Under the pieces are notes generated by a model. The model had not been told where the DNA came from and ran no database searches. It saw nothing but the letters and a program-made list of their open reading frames with translations. This document shows positions 52,074-61,252 of a stretch of 64,000 nucleotides of DNA, piece after piece. Location of the stretch: the NCBI GenBank assembly GCA_002841295.1, contig PHEU01000001.1:1-64000 (forward strand), given 5' to 3'. The DNA is from Actinobacteria bacterium HGW-Actinobacteria-6. Its GTDB lineage: Bacteria; Actinomycetota; Coriobacteriia; Anaerosomatales; Anaerosomataceae. Position 1 is the first letter of the stretch, and each line of letters begins with the position of its first letter. A program made the translations under genes and the position numbers.

Positions 52074-52844
52074 ATGATCCGAGTCATCGTCACCGGCGCG
52101 GCCGGAAAGGTGGGCCGGGAAGTCCTCTCGGCAGTCAGCACTGAATCCGACATGGAGCTTGTTGCTGCCGTCGATCCGCTGCACGCTGGTGAAGCATTTG
52201 AGGGCATCACGCTCGCAGCCGACCTTGCGACCGCGATTTCCGAGTCCTCACCCGACGTGCTGGTCGATTTCACCCACCCAACCGTTGTTGCTGACAACAT
52301 CAGCTGCGCGCTTGCTGCGGGCGTCCACTGCGTCGTGGGCACGACCGGTCTCACGACCGAGACGCTTCAAGGGCTTGCCGCTGGCGCCAAAGATGGAGCT
52401 TGCCTGTTCGTGGCTCCCAACTTCGCCATCGGTGCGATCCTCATGATGCGCTTCGCTGCAGAGGCCGCTCGCTTCATGCCTCACGTCGAGATCATCGAGC
52501 TGCACCACGACCGCAAAGCTGATGCGCCGAGCGGCACAGCCCTTCGCACCGCCGACCTCATCGCGAAAACACGTGTCAGCGTCCCGGTTTCGCCGGGTCG
52601 CGAGACCGAGATCGCCGAGGGTGCTCGTGGAGCGTTCGTTGAAGACATCAGCATTCACTCGATTCGACTGCCCGGGCTTGTCGCGCACCAGGAAGTACTC
52701 TTCGGTGGTCAGGGCCAGACTCTCTCGATCCGCCACGACACCATCGACCGCACGAGCTTCATGCCTGGAGTGCTTCTCGCCGTGAGGGAAGTCGGAAAGC
52801 ACAGCGGGCTGGTCGTTGGCCTCGAACGCTTGATGGGTGAGTAG
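52074..52844 (+). CDS. dapB: 4-hydroxy-tetrahydrodipicolinate reductase
   Basis: DapB reduces the product of DapA on the way to diaminopimelate and lysine. The 256-residue protein has the cofactor loop TGAAGKVG at 7-14, the central GTTGLT block, and the catalytic His144 and Lys148 in IELHHDRKADAPSGTA. GGGAGG lies 8 bases before the ATG. It heads dapB-lysC-dapA. In other actinobacteria dapB and dapA also lie between the M16 peptidase and RNase J, often with thyX, which is absent here. Confidence 0.96.
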   Translation: MIRVIVTGAAGKVGREVLSAVSTESDMELVAAVDPLHAGEAFEGITLAADLATAISESSPDVLVDFTHPTVVADNISCALAAGVHCVVGTTGLTTETLQGLAAGAKDGACLFVAPNFAIGAILMMRFAAEAARFMPHVEIIELHHDRKADAPSGTALRTADLIAKTRVSVPVSPGRETEIAEGARGAFVEDISIHSIRLPGLVAHQEVLFGGQGQTLSIRHDTIDRTSFMPGVLLAVREVGKHSGLVVGLERLMGE

Positions 52845-52845
52845 T

Positions 52846-54069
52846 ATGCCTCAGCGTCCTGTCGTCGTCATGAAATTCGGCGGCACGTCGGTCGCGACTG
52901 TGGACGGACGCAACGCGATAGCGCGTCGCGTCACAGCTGCTCTCGAGCTCGGTCGAGCGCCCGTCGTGGTCGTCTCGGCAATGGGCCGCAAAGGCGCCCC
53001 GTATGCGACCGACACGCTACTTGGCCTTGTCGAAGGACTTCCCGGAGACGATCGTGAACGCGACTTGCTCGCGTCAACCGGAGAGCTCATCTCGGCTGTG
53101 TTAATCGCACACGAGCTTCGCTCGACAGGAATTGACGCACACGCCCACACGGGAGCAGAAGCAGGCATCGGCACAGACGGCGAGTACGGCTGCGCCACAG
53201 TCACAGACATCTATCCGGAGCCAATGCTCGCTGCGATCGAACGGGGAGAGGTGCCAGTCGTAGCCGGCTTCCAGGGCATGGCGCCTGACGGCACGCTAAC
53301 GACTCTGGGCAGAGGCGGGAGCGACACAACAGCGTGCGCCCTCGGCGTCGCGCTCTCCGCCGAGACAGTCGAGATCTACACCGATGTCGACGGAATCATG
53401 AGCGCAGACCCGCGAACATGCGACGCTGCGGACGTACTCGATGTCATCCGCGCCGACGAGCTCTTCCAGATGGCACGCCACGGTTCACGCGTCGTACACA
53501 CGCCGGCTGCAGAACTTGCCCTTGGAAGCGGTCTGGCGGTGCGAGTCCGCAACACCTTCTCCGAGCACCCCGGCACACTCGTCGCCGATATCGGCTCATA
53601 CCAGCCAAAGGCGCTGGCGACTGCTGTCTCAAGCGTTTCCGGCATCGCGCGGGTGCGCGTCGCCCTTTGCGCAGCAGAGGGGACGACCGAACACATGCTT
53701 GCGCAGGCGCGTGTCTATCGCGCGATGGCCGACGCTGGCATTTCGCTCGACATGTTCACTCCCACCACCGACACGCTCGTATTCACCGTTGCGGATAACG
53801 ATCTCACCCCCGCATGCGGCGTGCTTGCAGGCCTGAGTCTCACGTGCGAGGTCCTCACCGGCCTTGCCAAGGTCACGCTTGTTGGTGCGGGAATGCACGG
53901 CGTTCCCGGTGTAATGGCCCGACTTGCCGAGTATCTGTCGGCCGCGGCCGTCAACGTGCTGCAGACTGCCGACAGTCACACTACAATCTCCGTGCTGGTT
54001 CCTGGCGAGCAGGCAGAAGCAGCTGTGAACGCGATGCATAGCGGTTTCGGGCTCAGCGTGCGCGCCTAA
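52846..54069 (+). CDS. lysC: Aspartate kinase
   Basis: LysC phosphorylates aspartate, the first step towards lysine, threonine and methionine. The 407-residue protein has the N-terminal KFGGTS motif at 10-15, TLGRGGSDTTA near 150 and a C-terminal pair of ACT domains (about 260-407) that usually bind lysine or threonine for feedback inhibition. I chose ATG at 52846, one base after the dapB stop with GGTGAG just upstream; GTG at 52837 is in frame but lacks a site. Placement inside the dap operon suggests it is the lysine-committed enzyme. Confidence 0.95.
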   Translation: MPQRPVVVMKFGGTSVATVDGRNAIARRVTAALELGRAPVVVVSAMGRKGAPYATDTLLGLVEGLPGDDRERDLLASTGELISAVLIAHELRSTGIDAHAHTGAEAGIGTDGEYGCATVTDIYPEPMLAAIERGEVPVVAGFQGMAPDGTLTTLGRGGSDTTACALGVALSAETVEIYTDVDGIMSADPRTCDAADVLDVIRADELFQMARHGSRVVHTPAAELALGSGLAVRVRNTFSEHPGTLVADIGSYQPKALATAVSSVSGIARVRVALCAAEGTTEHMLAQARVYRAMADAGISLDMFTPTTDTLVFTVADNDLTPACGVLAGLSLTCEVLTGLAKVTLVGAGMHGVPGVMARLAEYLSAAAVNVLQTADSHTTISVLVPGEQAEAAVNAMHSGFGLSVRA

Positions 54070-54125
54070 CGGCTCAAAGTACCTCAGAACGGCAACGCGA
54101 ATTCGTCGCCATTAGCCAGGTGTGG

Positions 54126-54172
54126 CACAATGTGCGTTAGATCATGCATCTGCCCGGGGCCTTGCTGCCCCG
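54126..54172 (+). promoter_or_regulatory. Possible dapA promoter and leader hairpin
   Basis: An extended -10-like TGG-CACAAT (54126-54131) lies upstream without a good -35. A 6-bp GC hairpin (54155-54160 with 54167-54172) ends 20 bases before the dapA start. The 122-base gap is too short for a lysine riboswitch, and I see none of its structure. Confidence 0.35.
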
Positions 54173-54191
54173 TTGAGTAGGGGAGTCAACT

Positions 54192-55085
54192 ATGACCGAG
54201 CCGCGATTCGGGCGTCTTCTCACCGCGATGGTGACGCCTTTCACCCCCGATGGTGAACTCGACCTTGTCCGCGCACAAGAACTTGCGCTGCGCCTGCTCG
54301 ACCAGGGCAGCGAGGCGCTTGTCGTCTGCGGGACCACTGGCGAGTCACCGACCGTGTTCTACGACGACAAGCTTCGCCTCTTCGCGGCGGTTCTGGAAGC
54401 CGTCGATGGACAGGCGCCAATCATCGCGAACGCTGGCGACAACTGCACGGATGACTCTGTGGAGTTCGCGAAACAGGTCGTTCGCCTCGGCGTGGATGCC
54501 GTCATGGCTGTCGTGCCCTACTACAACAAGCCTCCGCAAGAAGGCTTGTACCGGCATTTCGGTGCGATTGCATCCGCAGTAGATGTGCCGGTTGTGCTGT
54601 ATAACATCCCGGGACGCTGCGTGGTCAACCTTGAGAGCGCAACCACCATCCGGCTGGCTTCAGACTTCGAGAACATCGTGGCAGTCAAAGAGGCAAGCTC
54701 TAACCTCACACAGATTGCGTCCATTATCGATGCCGCTCCGGTCGGCTTCGAAGTGCTTTCCGGCAACGACGAAGACACGCTGCCGATGATGGGTCTCGGA
54801 GCTACCGGTATCATCTCGGTGGCATCGCATATCGTCGGCCCGCAGATGGCCGAGATGCTGAACGCTCAGGCGTCCGGCGATCACACGCGCGCTTTGAAGA
54901 TCCACCTGGAACTCATGCCGCTGTTCAAGGCGCTCTTCATGACGGCAAATCCGATCATGGTGAAGAAGGCACTTGAGCTCGTGGGCTTCCCGGTAGGAGA
55001 GACCCGGCTCCCGCTGATCTCCGCCAGCGCAGATCAGACCGCGGAGCTCACACGCATCATGCGCCATATCGGCCTCATAGACTGA
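54192..55085 (+). CDS. dapA: 4-hydroxy-tetrahydrodipicolinate synthase
   Basis: DapA condenses aspartate semialdehyde with pyruvate. The 297-residue protein is a class I aldolase barrel. The Schiff-base Lys166 lies in VAVKEASSN, with Tyr137 in LYNIPGR and the GTTGESPT block near 47-54. TAGGGGAGTC precedes the ATG. Its product goes to DapB encoded 2 kb upstream. A weak 5-bp hairpin (55089-55102) follows the stop. Confidence 0.97.
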   Translation: MTEPRFGRLLTAMVTPFTPDGELDLVRAQELALRLLDQGSEALVVCGTTGESPTVFYDDKLRLFAAVLEAVDGQAPIIANAGDNCTDDSVEFAKQVVRLGVDAVMAVVPYYNKPPQEGLYRHFGAIASAVDVPVVLYNIPGRCVVNLESATTIRLASDFENIVAVKEASSNLTQIASIIDAAPVGFEVLSGNDEDTLPMMGLGATGIISVASHIVGPQMAEMLNAQASGDHTRALKIHLELMPLFKALFMTANPIMVKKALELVGFPVGETRLPLISASADQTAELTRIMRHIGLID

Positions 55086-55155
55086 TAGCCCGCACGAGCG
55101 GGTAGTTCGTTTCATAACCCTCAGACGCACGACAAGGAGCACGATCGAACAGCAT

Positions 55156-56829
55156 ATGGCCAGTAAGCAGAACCGACTCCGCGTTATCCCGCTTGGCGGG
55201 CTCGACGAGATCGGGAAGAACATGACCGTCATCGAGTATGGCGACGACATGGTCGTCATCGATGCCGGCATCATGTTTCCCGACGATGATTCGCCCGGTG
55301 TAGACCTGATTCTTCCGGACTACAGCTACATCGTGAAGCGCAAACACAAGCTTCGCGGCATCATCATCACTCACGGACACGAAGATCATACGGGTGCGTT
55401 GCCGTATCTGCTTCGTGATCTTGGCAACAACGTGCCGATTCTTGGGACGAAGCTCACCCTCGGCCTCATCAAGGGCAAACTCGAGGAACACCGCATCAAC
55501 AAGCCGAAGCTACGTGAGATCAAGTCCGGTGGGCACGTCAGCCTCGGGCCTTTTGGCTTTGACTTCATCGCGATGAACCACTCGATTCCGGATGGCGTAG
55601 CAGTGTTCATCCGCACGCCTGTGGGCAACATTCTGCACACGGGTGACTTCAAGCTCGACCAGACGCCGATCGACGGCGTGCCGACCGACTACGCGGGACT
55701 GGCCAAGGCTGCCCGCACCGGTATCACACTGCTCATGAGCGACTCCACCAACGCTGAGTCCCTTGGACACACGCCCTCCGAAGCAGTAGTCGGGGTCGCG
55801 CTTAGGCGAATCTTCGCCGATGCCGAGCAGCGCATCATCGTGGCGTCGTTCGCATCGCACATCCATCGCTTGCAGCAGGTCTGCGATGCGGCGGTTGCCG
55901 CAGGACGAAAGGTGGCGGTAACCGGTCGCTCCATGGTCAACAACACCAAGATCGCACGTGAACTCGGGTACCTCCATATTGCTGACGCCGACATCGTCGA
56001 CGCCTACGAGATGCAGGGACTTGCTCCCGAAGACGTTGTCGTTCTCTCGACTGGTAGCCAGGGCGAGCCGCTCTCAGCCCTCGCACGTATGGCAAACCGC
56101 GACCATAAGACCGTCACCGTCGAATCAGGCGACACCGTCGTGCTCTCGGCGACGCCTGTCCCGGGCAATGAAAAGGCTGTCAGCCGCGTCATTAACCGAC
56201 TTTTCAAGTCTGGCGCTCAGGTTGTACACAAAGGAACGGCGCAGGTTCACGTCTCCGGACATGCCGCAGCCGAGGAACTGAAGCTCATGCTCAATATCAC
56301 CAAGCCTACATATTTCGTTCCGATCCACGGCGAGACGCGGCATCTTCACGCCCATGCAAAACTGGCGACTGCTGTCGGGATTCAGGACAAGAACATCTTC
56401 ATCCTGGAAAACGGTGCGTGCCTTGAAATCTCCGAGAACGGGGCAAAAGTCGCCGAGCACGTCGACTCCGGTGTGGTGTACGTCGACGGATTGAACATCG
56501 GTGACATCGCCCAGGTCGTCTTGAGGGATCGGCAAGTTCTCTCAAATGATGGCGTTGCGCTGGTCATCGTGGCAATCGACGCGCAAACGGGAAAGTCGGC
56601 CGGAGAAGCCGAGCTGGTTCTGCGCGGTCTCATGCTCGCCGGCGGCGACGAAGAAGCCGTCTTGACCGAGGCCCGACAGCGCATCGCAAAAGTTCTCCAG
56701 CGAACCTCCACTGAAGGGGTTACCGATCACGGTGTCGTCAAAAAGGCGTTGCGCGATTCGCTCTCGCAGTTCATCTGGGAGCGCAGCAGGCGTCGTCCGA
56801 TGATCGTTGCTGTCGTCATGGAGGTCTAG
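55156..56829 (+). CDS. rnj: Ribonuclease J
   Basis: RNase J is an endonuclease and 5'-3' exonuclease central to RNA decay in Gram-positives. The 557-residue protein has the metallo-beta-lactamase motif HGHEDHTG (His73, His75, Asp77, His78), the beta-CASP part with SDSTNAE, and VPIHGETRHL late in the sequence. A single copy follows dapA, the actinobacterial arrangement. The best ribosome site, AAGGAG at 55134-55139, is 16 bases before the ATG, unusually far; no canonical start codon is nearer in frame. uppP follows after 4 bases. Confidence 0.96.
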   Translation: MASKQNRLRVIPLGGLDEIGKNMTVIEYGDDMVVIDAGIMFPDDDSPGVDLILPDYSYIVKRKHKLRGIIITHGHEDHTGALPYLLRDLGNNVPILGTKLTLGLIKGKLEEHRINKPKLREIKSGGHVSLGPFGFDFIAMNHSIPDGVAVFIRTPVGNILHTGDFKLDQTPIDGVPTDYAGLAKAARTGITLLMSDSTNAESLGHTPSEAVVGVALRRIFADAEQRIIVASFASHIHRLQQVCDAAVAAGRKVAVTGRSMVNNTKIARELGYLHIADADIVDAYEMQGLAPEDVVVLSTGSQGEPLSALARMANRDHKTVTVESGDTVVLSATPVPGNEKAVSRVINRLFKSGAQVVHKGTAQVHVSGHAAAEELKLMLNITKPTYFVPIHGETRHLHAHAKLATAVGIQDKNIFILENGACLEISENGAKVAEHVDSGVVYVDGLNIGDIAQVVLRDRQVLSNDGVALVIVAIDAQTGKSAGEAELVLRGLMLAGGDEEAVLTEARQRIAKVLQRTSTEGVTDHGVVKKALRDSLSQFIWERSRRRPMIVAVVMEV

Positions 56830-56833
56830 CAAC

Positions 56834-57649
56834 GTGAACATCCTGCACGCCGCAGTCCTTGGATTGATCCAGGGCGCTACCGAGTTCCTTCCGGTGTCGT
56901 CCTCGGGACATCTGGCCCTCACATACCGCATTTTTGGCGAGAAACCGAACCTCACGTTTGAGGTGTTCTTGCATGCTGCGACGCTGATTGCGATGCTCAC
57001 GTACTTCCGTGAGGACATCGTTCGATTGCTCACGGCTCTGCTGCCGAAGAACGCACATCGGAAAGATGACCGTCGCCTGATTCTCTTGATCATCGTCGCA
57101 ACAGGAGTCAGCGGAGCGATCGCGTTCGCGATGTCACCGTATATCGAGAGCATCTCGGATTCGACCTTGTGGGTCGGAATCGGATTCCTCGGAACCGCGG
57201 CGCTGCTCTCCCTGAGCGAGCTGTTGAGTCGGAGAGTGACTACGATCAGCGCTCCCGAGAAGCTCCACCCGCTCAAGGCGGCGTTCATCGGCGTGCTTCA
57301 GGGTATCGCCGTTCTCCCGGGCGTCTCTCGGTCCGGCTCGACGATTGCCGCCAGCATGTTCTCCGGACTCTCGCGTGAAGCAGGTGCTCGCTTCTCGTTT
57401 CTGCTTGGCATCCCACTTATCACACTTGCTGCTGCCAAAGACGGTCTCGACCTGCTCGGCGGCGCGAAGTCTCTGCCCGGCTTCTGGCCATCCGCTGTAG
57501 GTTTTTTGGCAGCCGGCCTGAGCGGATATCTCGCGATTGCCTGGCTGCTCAGCCTCGTGAAGCGGCATTCGTTGAACTGGTTCGCTGCGTATACCGCACT
57601 TCTTGGCACGACTCTGTTGGTTCTGAACTTCGTCTTCGCCAGGGGGTAG
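56834..57649 (+). CDS. uppP: Undecaprenyl-diphosphate phosphatase
   Basis: UppP (BacA) removes a phosphate from undecaprenyl diphosphate, recycling the wall carrier, and gives bacitracin tolerance. The 271-residue membrane protein has seven to eight hydrophobic segments and both signature motifs: GATEFLPVSSSGH at 14-26 and VLPGVSRSGSTI near 150-161. GGAGGT is 8 bases before the GTG at 56834; a longer reading from 56807 overlaps the RNase J end. It acts on the lipid made by UppS in the same window. Confidence 0.95.
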   Translation: MNILHAAVLGLIQGATEFLPVSSSGHLALTYRIFGEKPNLTFEVFLHAATLIAMLTYFREDIVRLLTALLPKNAHRKDDRRLILLIIVATGVSGAIAFAMSPYIESISDSTLWVGIGFLGTAALLSLSELLSRRVTTISAPEKLHPLKAAFIGVLQGIAVLPGVSRSGSTIAASMFSGLSREAGARFSFLLGIPLITLAAAKDGLDLLGGAKSLPGFWPSAVGFLAAGLSGYLAIAWLLSLVKRHSLNWFAAYTALLGTTLLVLNFVFARG

Positions 57650-57652
57650 AAC

Positions 57653-59893
57653 GTGAGTCCGGCAAAGAAAACACAGTCCCGCAAGCCCGCCAAGAGCGGC
57701 AACACGCCAAAACGCGCGCCCAAGCAGCCTCCTGCGCCGGCTCCCGTACTTGATGCCGAGAGCCGCCACGAAATCGTCGGAATCGTGCTCGCTGCTGTCT
57801 CGATCGCTCTCGGCATCACCGTTCTGAGCGAGTCCTCCGGCGTCGTTCCGCAGTTCGTCGCAGGCGCCTTGCGCCTCGGCTTCGGACTGGGCGCATATGC
57901 CATACCGGTCGTGGTGCTCCTCTGGGCAGTCACGTTCTTCGTCCGTGCGGTGCGCGTTGACGAGACGCGAGTCGGCATCGGCCTCGCGCTACTGCTCGTC
58001 TCGGCGATTTCGATCGCAGCCGTCGGCGCACCGGAGGCTATGCGCTGGGAGTCCGACGTGTTGGTTTCGCACGGCGGGTACGTAGGCGGCGGCGTCGCAT
58101 GGGGTCTCGGCACGCTCTTCGGGAGCGCCATCACCTATGTATTGCTCGGCGCTGTCGCGCTGATCGGTCTCGTATTCGCGGGCATGTCCATCTCAGAACT
58201 CGTCGACTGGGTGTCTGACGCCGTTCACAAGCCTGAGTTTGAGATCATCGAGGAAGACGAGCATGCACCGCGTCGACGTGCACCCAAGACGATGCCCCTC
58301 GCTGAGTTCGAGGAGCGCGAAGCAACACCTCCTACCGAGAAGCGCCGTCGCGGTCCCGATCCTGAGGCCGCGCGTCCCACCGTCCCGACATCTCACGTAA
58401 CCGCGCCGCGTGCGCTTGAAGGCTTCGAGCTGCCGTCGATGACGATGCTCACCCGCAGCCCGCATACCGCGGCTGCGAGCCGGGCAGACGAGAAGGAACT
58501 CAAGGCCACCGGCACGCTCATCGAACAGACGCTGGCTACGTTCGACATCTCCGCGCGCGTCGTCTCCTGGATTTCAGGCCCGACGGTCACCATGTTCGAG
58601 ATCGAACTCGCTCGCGGCGTTAAGGTCATGCGCATCACATCGCTTGCTGACGACCTGGCTCTCGCGCTCGCGGCGCCGACGATTCGCATCCTTGCACCGA
58701 TTCCGGGCAAGAGCTACGTCGGTATCGAAGTCCCGAACGACCGCCGCTCCACCGTCACGCTTGCTGACGTCCTTGACGGCGGTCCGCTCAATCATCCGAG
58801 CCCGCTGCTTCTCGGCATCGGCAAAGACGTCAGCGGAGACCAGATCACCGCCGACCTCGCCGGAATGCCGCACATGCTTATCGCTGGCTCTACCGGCACC
58901 GGCAAGTCGGTGTGCATCAACGCGCTCATCATGTCCTTGCTGATGCGTGCCACACCAGCCGAGGTGCGACTGATTCTGATCGACCCGAAGCGAATCGAGC
59001 TGAACCTCTACAACGGCGTTCCGCACCTCTACGTTCCGGTCGTCACAGAAGCCAAAGAGGCCGCCTCGGCACTTGCCTGGGCAGTTTCCGAGATGGACGC
59101 GCGCCTCAAGAGACTCCAGAAGGCCGGAGCTCGCAACATCGCGCAGTACAACGCACTGCTCCAGGAAGGCAAGGGTCCCGAAGACGCTGCCGAGATGCCC
59201 TATCTCGTTATCGTCATCGACGAGCTGGCCGACCTGATGATGGTGGCTGCGCGTGAGGTCGAAGACTCGATCTGTCGCCTCTCGGCACTCGCCCGTGCTG
59301 CCGGCATTCATCTCATAGTCGCAACCCAGAGGCCGTCCACAGACATCATCACCGGACTCATCAAGACGAACATCACGAACCGCATCGCTTTCGCGGTCTC
59401 GTCCGGTATCGACAGTCGCGTCATCCTCGACCAGGCAGGTGCCGAGAAGCTTGTAGGCATGGGCGATATGCTCTTCTCCACTCCGGCGTGGCCGAAGCCG
59501 AAGAGGGTACAGGGCGCGCTTGTGACCGAAGCCGAGATCAATAGCGTCGTGGAACACCTGAAGGCGCAGGCCGAGCCGGAGTACCATGAGGAGATTCTGC
59601 ACCTCAAGCTGGCCACGTCAGGCGGAGGCACGGCGAGCGACGATGACGACGACGATCCGCTTCTTTGGGAGGCGGCTGACATCGTGGTCACGAGCGGCAT
59701 GGGCTCAACATCTCTCCTGCAACGGCGCCTCAAGGTGGGCTACGCGCGTGCAGGGCGCATAATGGACATGCTGGAAGGCAAAGGAATCGTCGGACCACCG
59801 GACGGCAGTAGGCCGCGCGAGGTACATGCCGACGTCGAAGAACTTGAGTCGATCAAAGCGTTCGACCGTAAAGATCGCGAAGAAGCCCAGTGA
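57653..59893 (+). CDS. ftsK: DNA translocase FtsK/SpoIIIE
   Basis: FtsK pumps DNA through the closing septum and activates Xer recombination. The 746-residue protein has a basic N-terminus, four or more membrane segments (about 40-190), a charged linker (about 195-290) and a motor domain with Walker A GSTGTGKS at 412-419 and Walker B YLVIVIDELADLM near 520. The C-terminal winged-helix gamma domain (about 680-746) has SLLQRRLKVGYARAGRIMD. The linker is short compared with E. coli FtsK. AGGGGG precedes the GTG by 6 bases. Confidence 0.96.
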   Translation: MSPAKKTQSRKPAKSGNTPKRAPKQPPAPAPVLDAESRHEIVGIVLAAVSIALGITVLSESSGVVPQFVAGALRLGFGLGAYAIPVVVLLWAVTFFVRAVRVDETRVGIGLALLLVSAISIAAVGAPEAMRWESDVLVSHGGYVGGGVAWGLGTLFGSAITYVLLGAVALIGLVFAGMSISELVDWVSDAVHKPEFEIIEEDEHAPRRRAPKTMPLAEFEEREATPPTEKRRRGPDPEAARPTVPTSHVTAPRALEGFELPSMTMLTRSPHTAAASRADEKELKATGTLIEQTLATFDISARVVSWISGPTVTMFEIELARGVKVMRITSLADDLALALAAPTIRILAPIPGKSYVGIEVPNDRRSTVTLADVLDGGPLNHPSPLLLGIGKDVSGDQITADLAGMPHMLIAGSTGTGKSVCINALIMSLLMRATPAEVRLILIDPKRIELNLYNGVPHLYVPVVTEAKEAASALAWAVSEMDARLKRLQKAGARNIAQYNALLQEGKGPEDAAEMPYLVIVIDELADLMMVAAREVEDSICRLSALARAAGIHLIVATQRPSTDIITGLIKTNITNRIAFAVSSGIDSRVILDQAGAEKLVGMGDMLFSTPAWPKPKRVQGALVTEAEINSVVEHLKAQAEPEYHEEILHLKLATSGGGTASDDDDDDPLLWEAADIVVTSGMGSTSLLQRRLKVGYARAGRIMDMLEGKGIVGPPDGSRPREVHADVEELESIKAFDRKDREEAQ

Positions 59894-59920
59894 CCGCCCG
59901 CATGGAAAGGATGGCCTGCC

Positions 59921-60709
59921 ATGCCTGTCGGTGAAACCCTCGCTGCCGAGCGGCGTAAACAGAGCAAGAGCGTCACTGAGGTCGTTGCCGCGACGAACAT
60001 CATCGCGCGCCTGATCAACGCCCTCGAGGCCGGTCGCTATGACGAGCTACCTCAGCAGGCGTATGTCCGCGGTTACATCCAAAGCTACGCGAAATTCCTC
60101 GGCATGCCTGCTGCTCCACTGCTTAAGGAGTACGAGGCTGATCTTGGCCTGGGCAAGCCCCGAACGCGACTCGAAGAGGTGCCGGAGCGCACGGTCGTTC
60201 CGATGCGCGACCAGATGCACCACATCCCGACGAAGACGTGGCTCACGATCGTCGTCGCGATCATCGGCATCGGATTCGTGCTGTGGCTTGTGGGCACGGT
60301 GGTCAACCGAAGTGATGCGCCGCCGCCGATTCCGCCAGAAGCCGCCACGAGCACCATCGAACCCACAGAGTCGGTGCCCGGGGTCGCAACCGATACAGTC
60401 CCAGCCTCCGATACAGTGGGTACCGAGAGTCCCGGGGACGCTTCGAGCACGGTCAGCGATCAGGCATTTGTCCTCAAGGTGGCCGTTGCCGAAGGCGCCG
60501 CCTCATGGCTGCGCGTGACAGTTGACGGCCTCAAGGCATACGAAGGCACACTCTCGGGTGGTCAAACGAAAGAGTGGACCGTCACCAAGGATGCCGAAGT
60601 ACAGATCGGCAAACCCGACGAGGTCACGGTCACCCGTGATGGTGAAGCGGTATCACCGAAGTCAGTTAACGGCATCGGTATCGTCACACTCAGTACAACG
60701 GCTGAGTAG
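59921..60709 (+). CDS. RodZ-like membrane protein (HTH_25 and DUF4115)
   Basis: The 262-residue protein starts with an Xre-type helix-turn-helix of the RodZ class (GETLAAERRKQSKSVTEVV, then YVRGYIQSYAKFLGM near 48-62). One membrane segment follows (about 107-128), then a Thr/Ser/Pro-rich linker and a beta-rich C-terminal DUF4115 domain (about 180-262), which would be outside the membrane. RodZ links MreB to the wall machinery. Similar proteins lie between ftsK and pgsA-cinA in many Gram-positives. Whether it binds MreB here is unknown. Confidence 0.85.
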   Translation: MPVGETLAAERRKQSKSVTEVVAATNIIARLINALEAGRYDELPQQAYVRGYIQSYAKFLGMPAAPLLKEYEADLGLGKPRTRLEEVPERTVVPMRDQMHHIPTKTWLTIVVAIIGIGFVLWLVGTVVNRSDAPPPIPPEAATSTIEPTESVPGVATDTVPASDTVGTESPGDASSTVSDQAFVLKVAVAEGAASWLRVTVDGLKAYEGTLSGGQTKEWTVTKDAEVQIGKPDEVTVTRDGEAVSPKSVNGIGIVTLSTTAE

Positions 60710-60746
60710 TCCGTGCGCTTGGCGCGCGTCGCGAAGGGAGAGCCCC

Positions 60747-61244
60747 ATGGCTAAGGATCAGAGTTTTGACGTGGTCTCGCAGGTCGACATGCAAGAAGTC
60801 GACAACGCGGTCCAGCAGGCATCAAAGGAGCTCGTACAGCGTTATGACCTCAAGGACACCGGGGCGACCATCACCCTCGACAAGGCTGCAGCTGCGATAA
60901 CGGTTACCTCACCGAGCGATTTCACGTTCAAGCAAGTACAGGACGTCCTTGAGACCAAGCTCGTACGCCGCGAGATAGAGCTCAAGGCCGTGACGTGGGG
61001 CAAGCTAGAATCCGCTACCGGCGACTCAGTCCGCTGCACGGGTACGATCGTGAACGGCATCGATCAGGAGATCGCACGCAAGATCAACAAGGACATCCGC
61101 GAACAGAAGTACAAGGTCAAAGTCCAGATCGAGGGCGACAAAGTGCGCGTATCCAGCGCCAGCCGTGACGAGCTTCAGACGGTCATCACCTTCCTGAAGG
61201 CTGCGGATTACGGCATTCCGCTTCAGTTCAACAACTACCGGTAG
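60747..61244 (+). CDS. yajQ: YajQ family cyclic-di-GMP/nucleotide-binding protein
   Basis: This 165-residue protein matches the YajQ family throughout: the start SFDVVSQVDMQEVDNAV, the middle KAVTWGKLESA, and the end LQFNNYR. Members bind RNA or nucleotides, and some have been reported to bind cyclic di-GMP in Xanthomonas; the role in actinobacteria is unclear. I chose the ATG at 60747 after AAGGGAG; the longer reading from 60522 passes through the upstream gene in another frame. It is not a usual member of the ftsK-rimO-pgsA cluster. Confidence 0.94.
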   Translation: MAKDQSFDVVSQVDMQEVDNAVQQASKELVQRYDLKDTGATITLDKAAAAITVTSPSDFTFKQVQDVLETKLVRREIELKAVTWGKLESATGDSVRCTGTIVNGIDQEIARKINKDIREQKYKVKVQIEGDKVRVSSASRDELQTVITFLKAADYGIPLQFNNYR

Positions 61245-61252
61245 GGACTGGC

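Noticed and set aside
54070-54191. Possible lysine riboswitch before dapA
   Set aside because: The gap is 122 bases, shorter than the known lysine riboswitch with expression platform, and I could find only one small hairpin.
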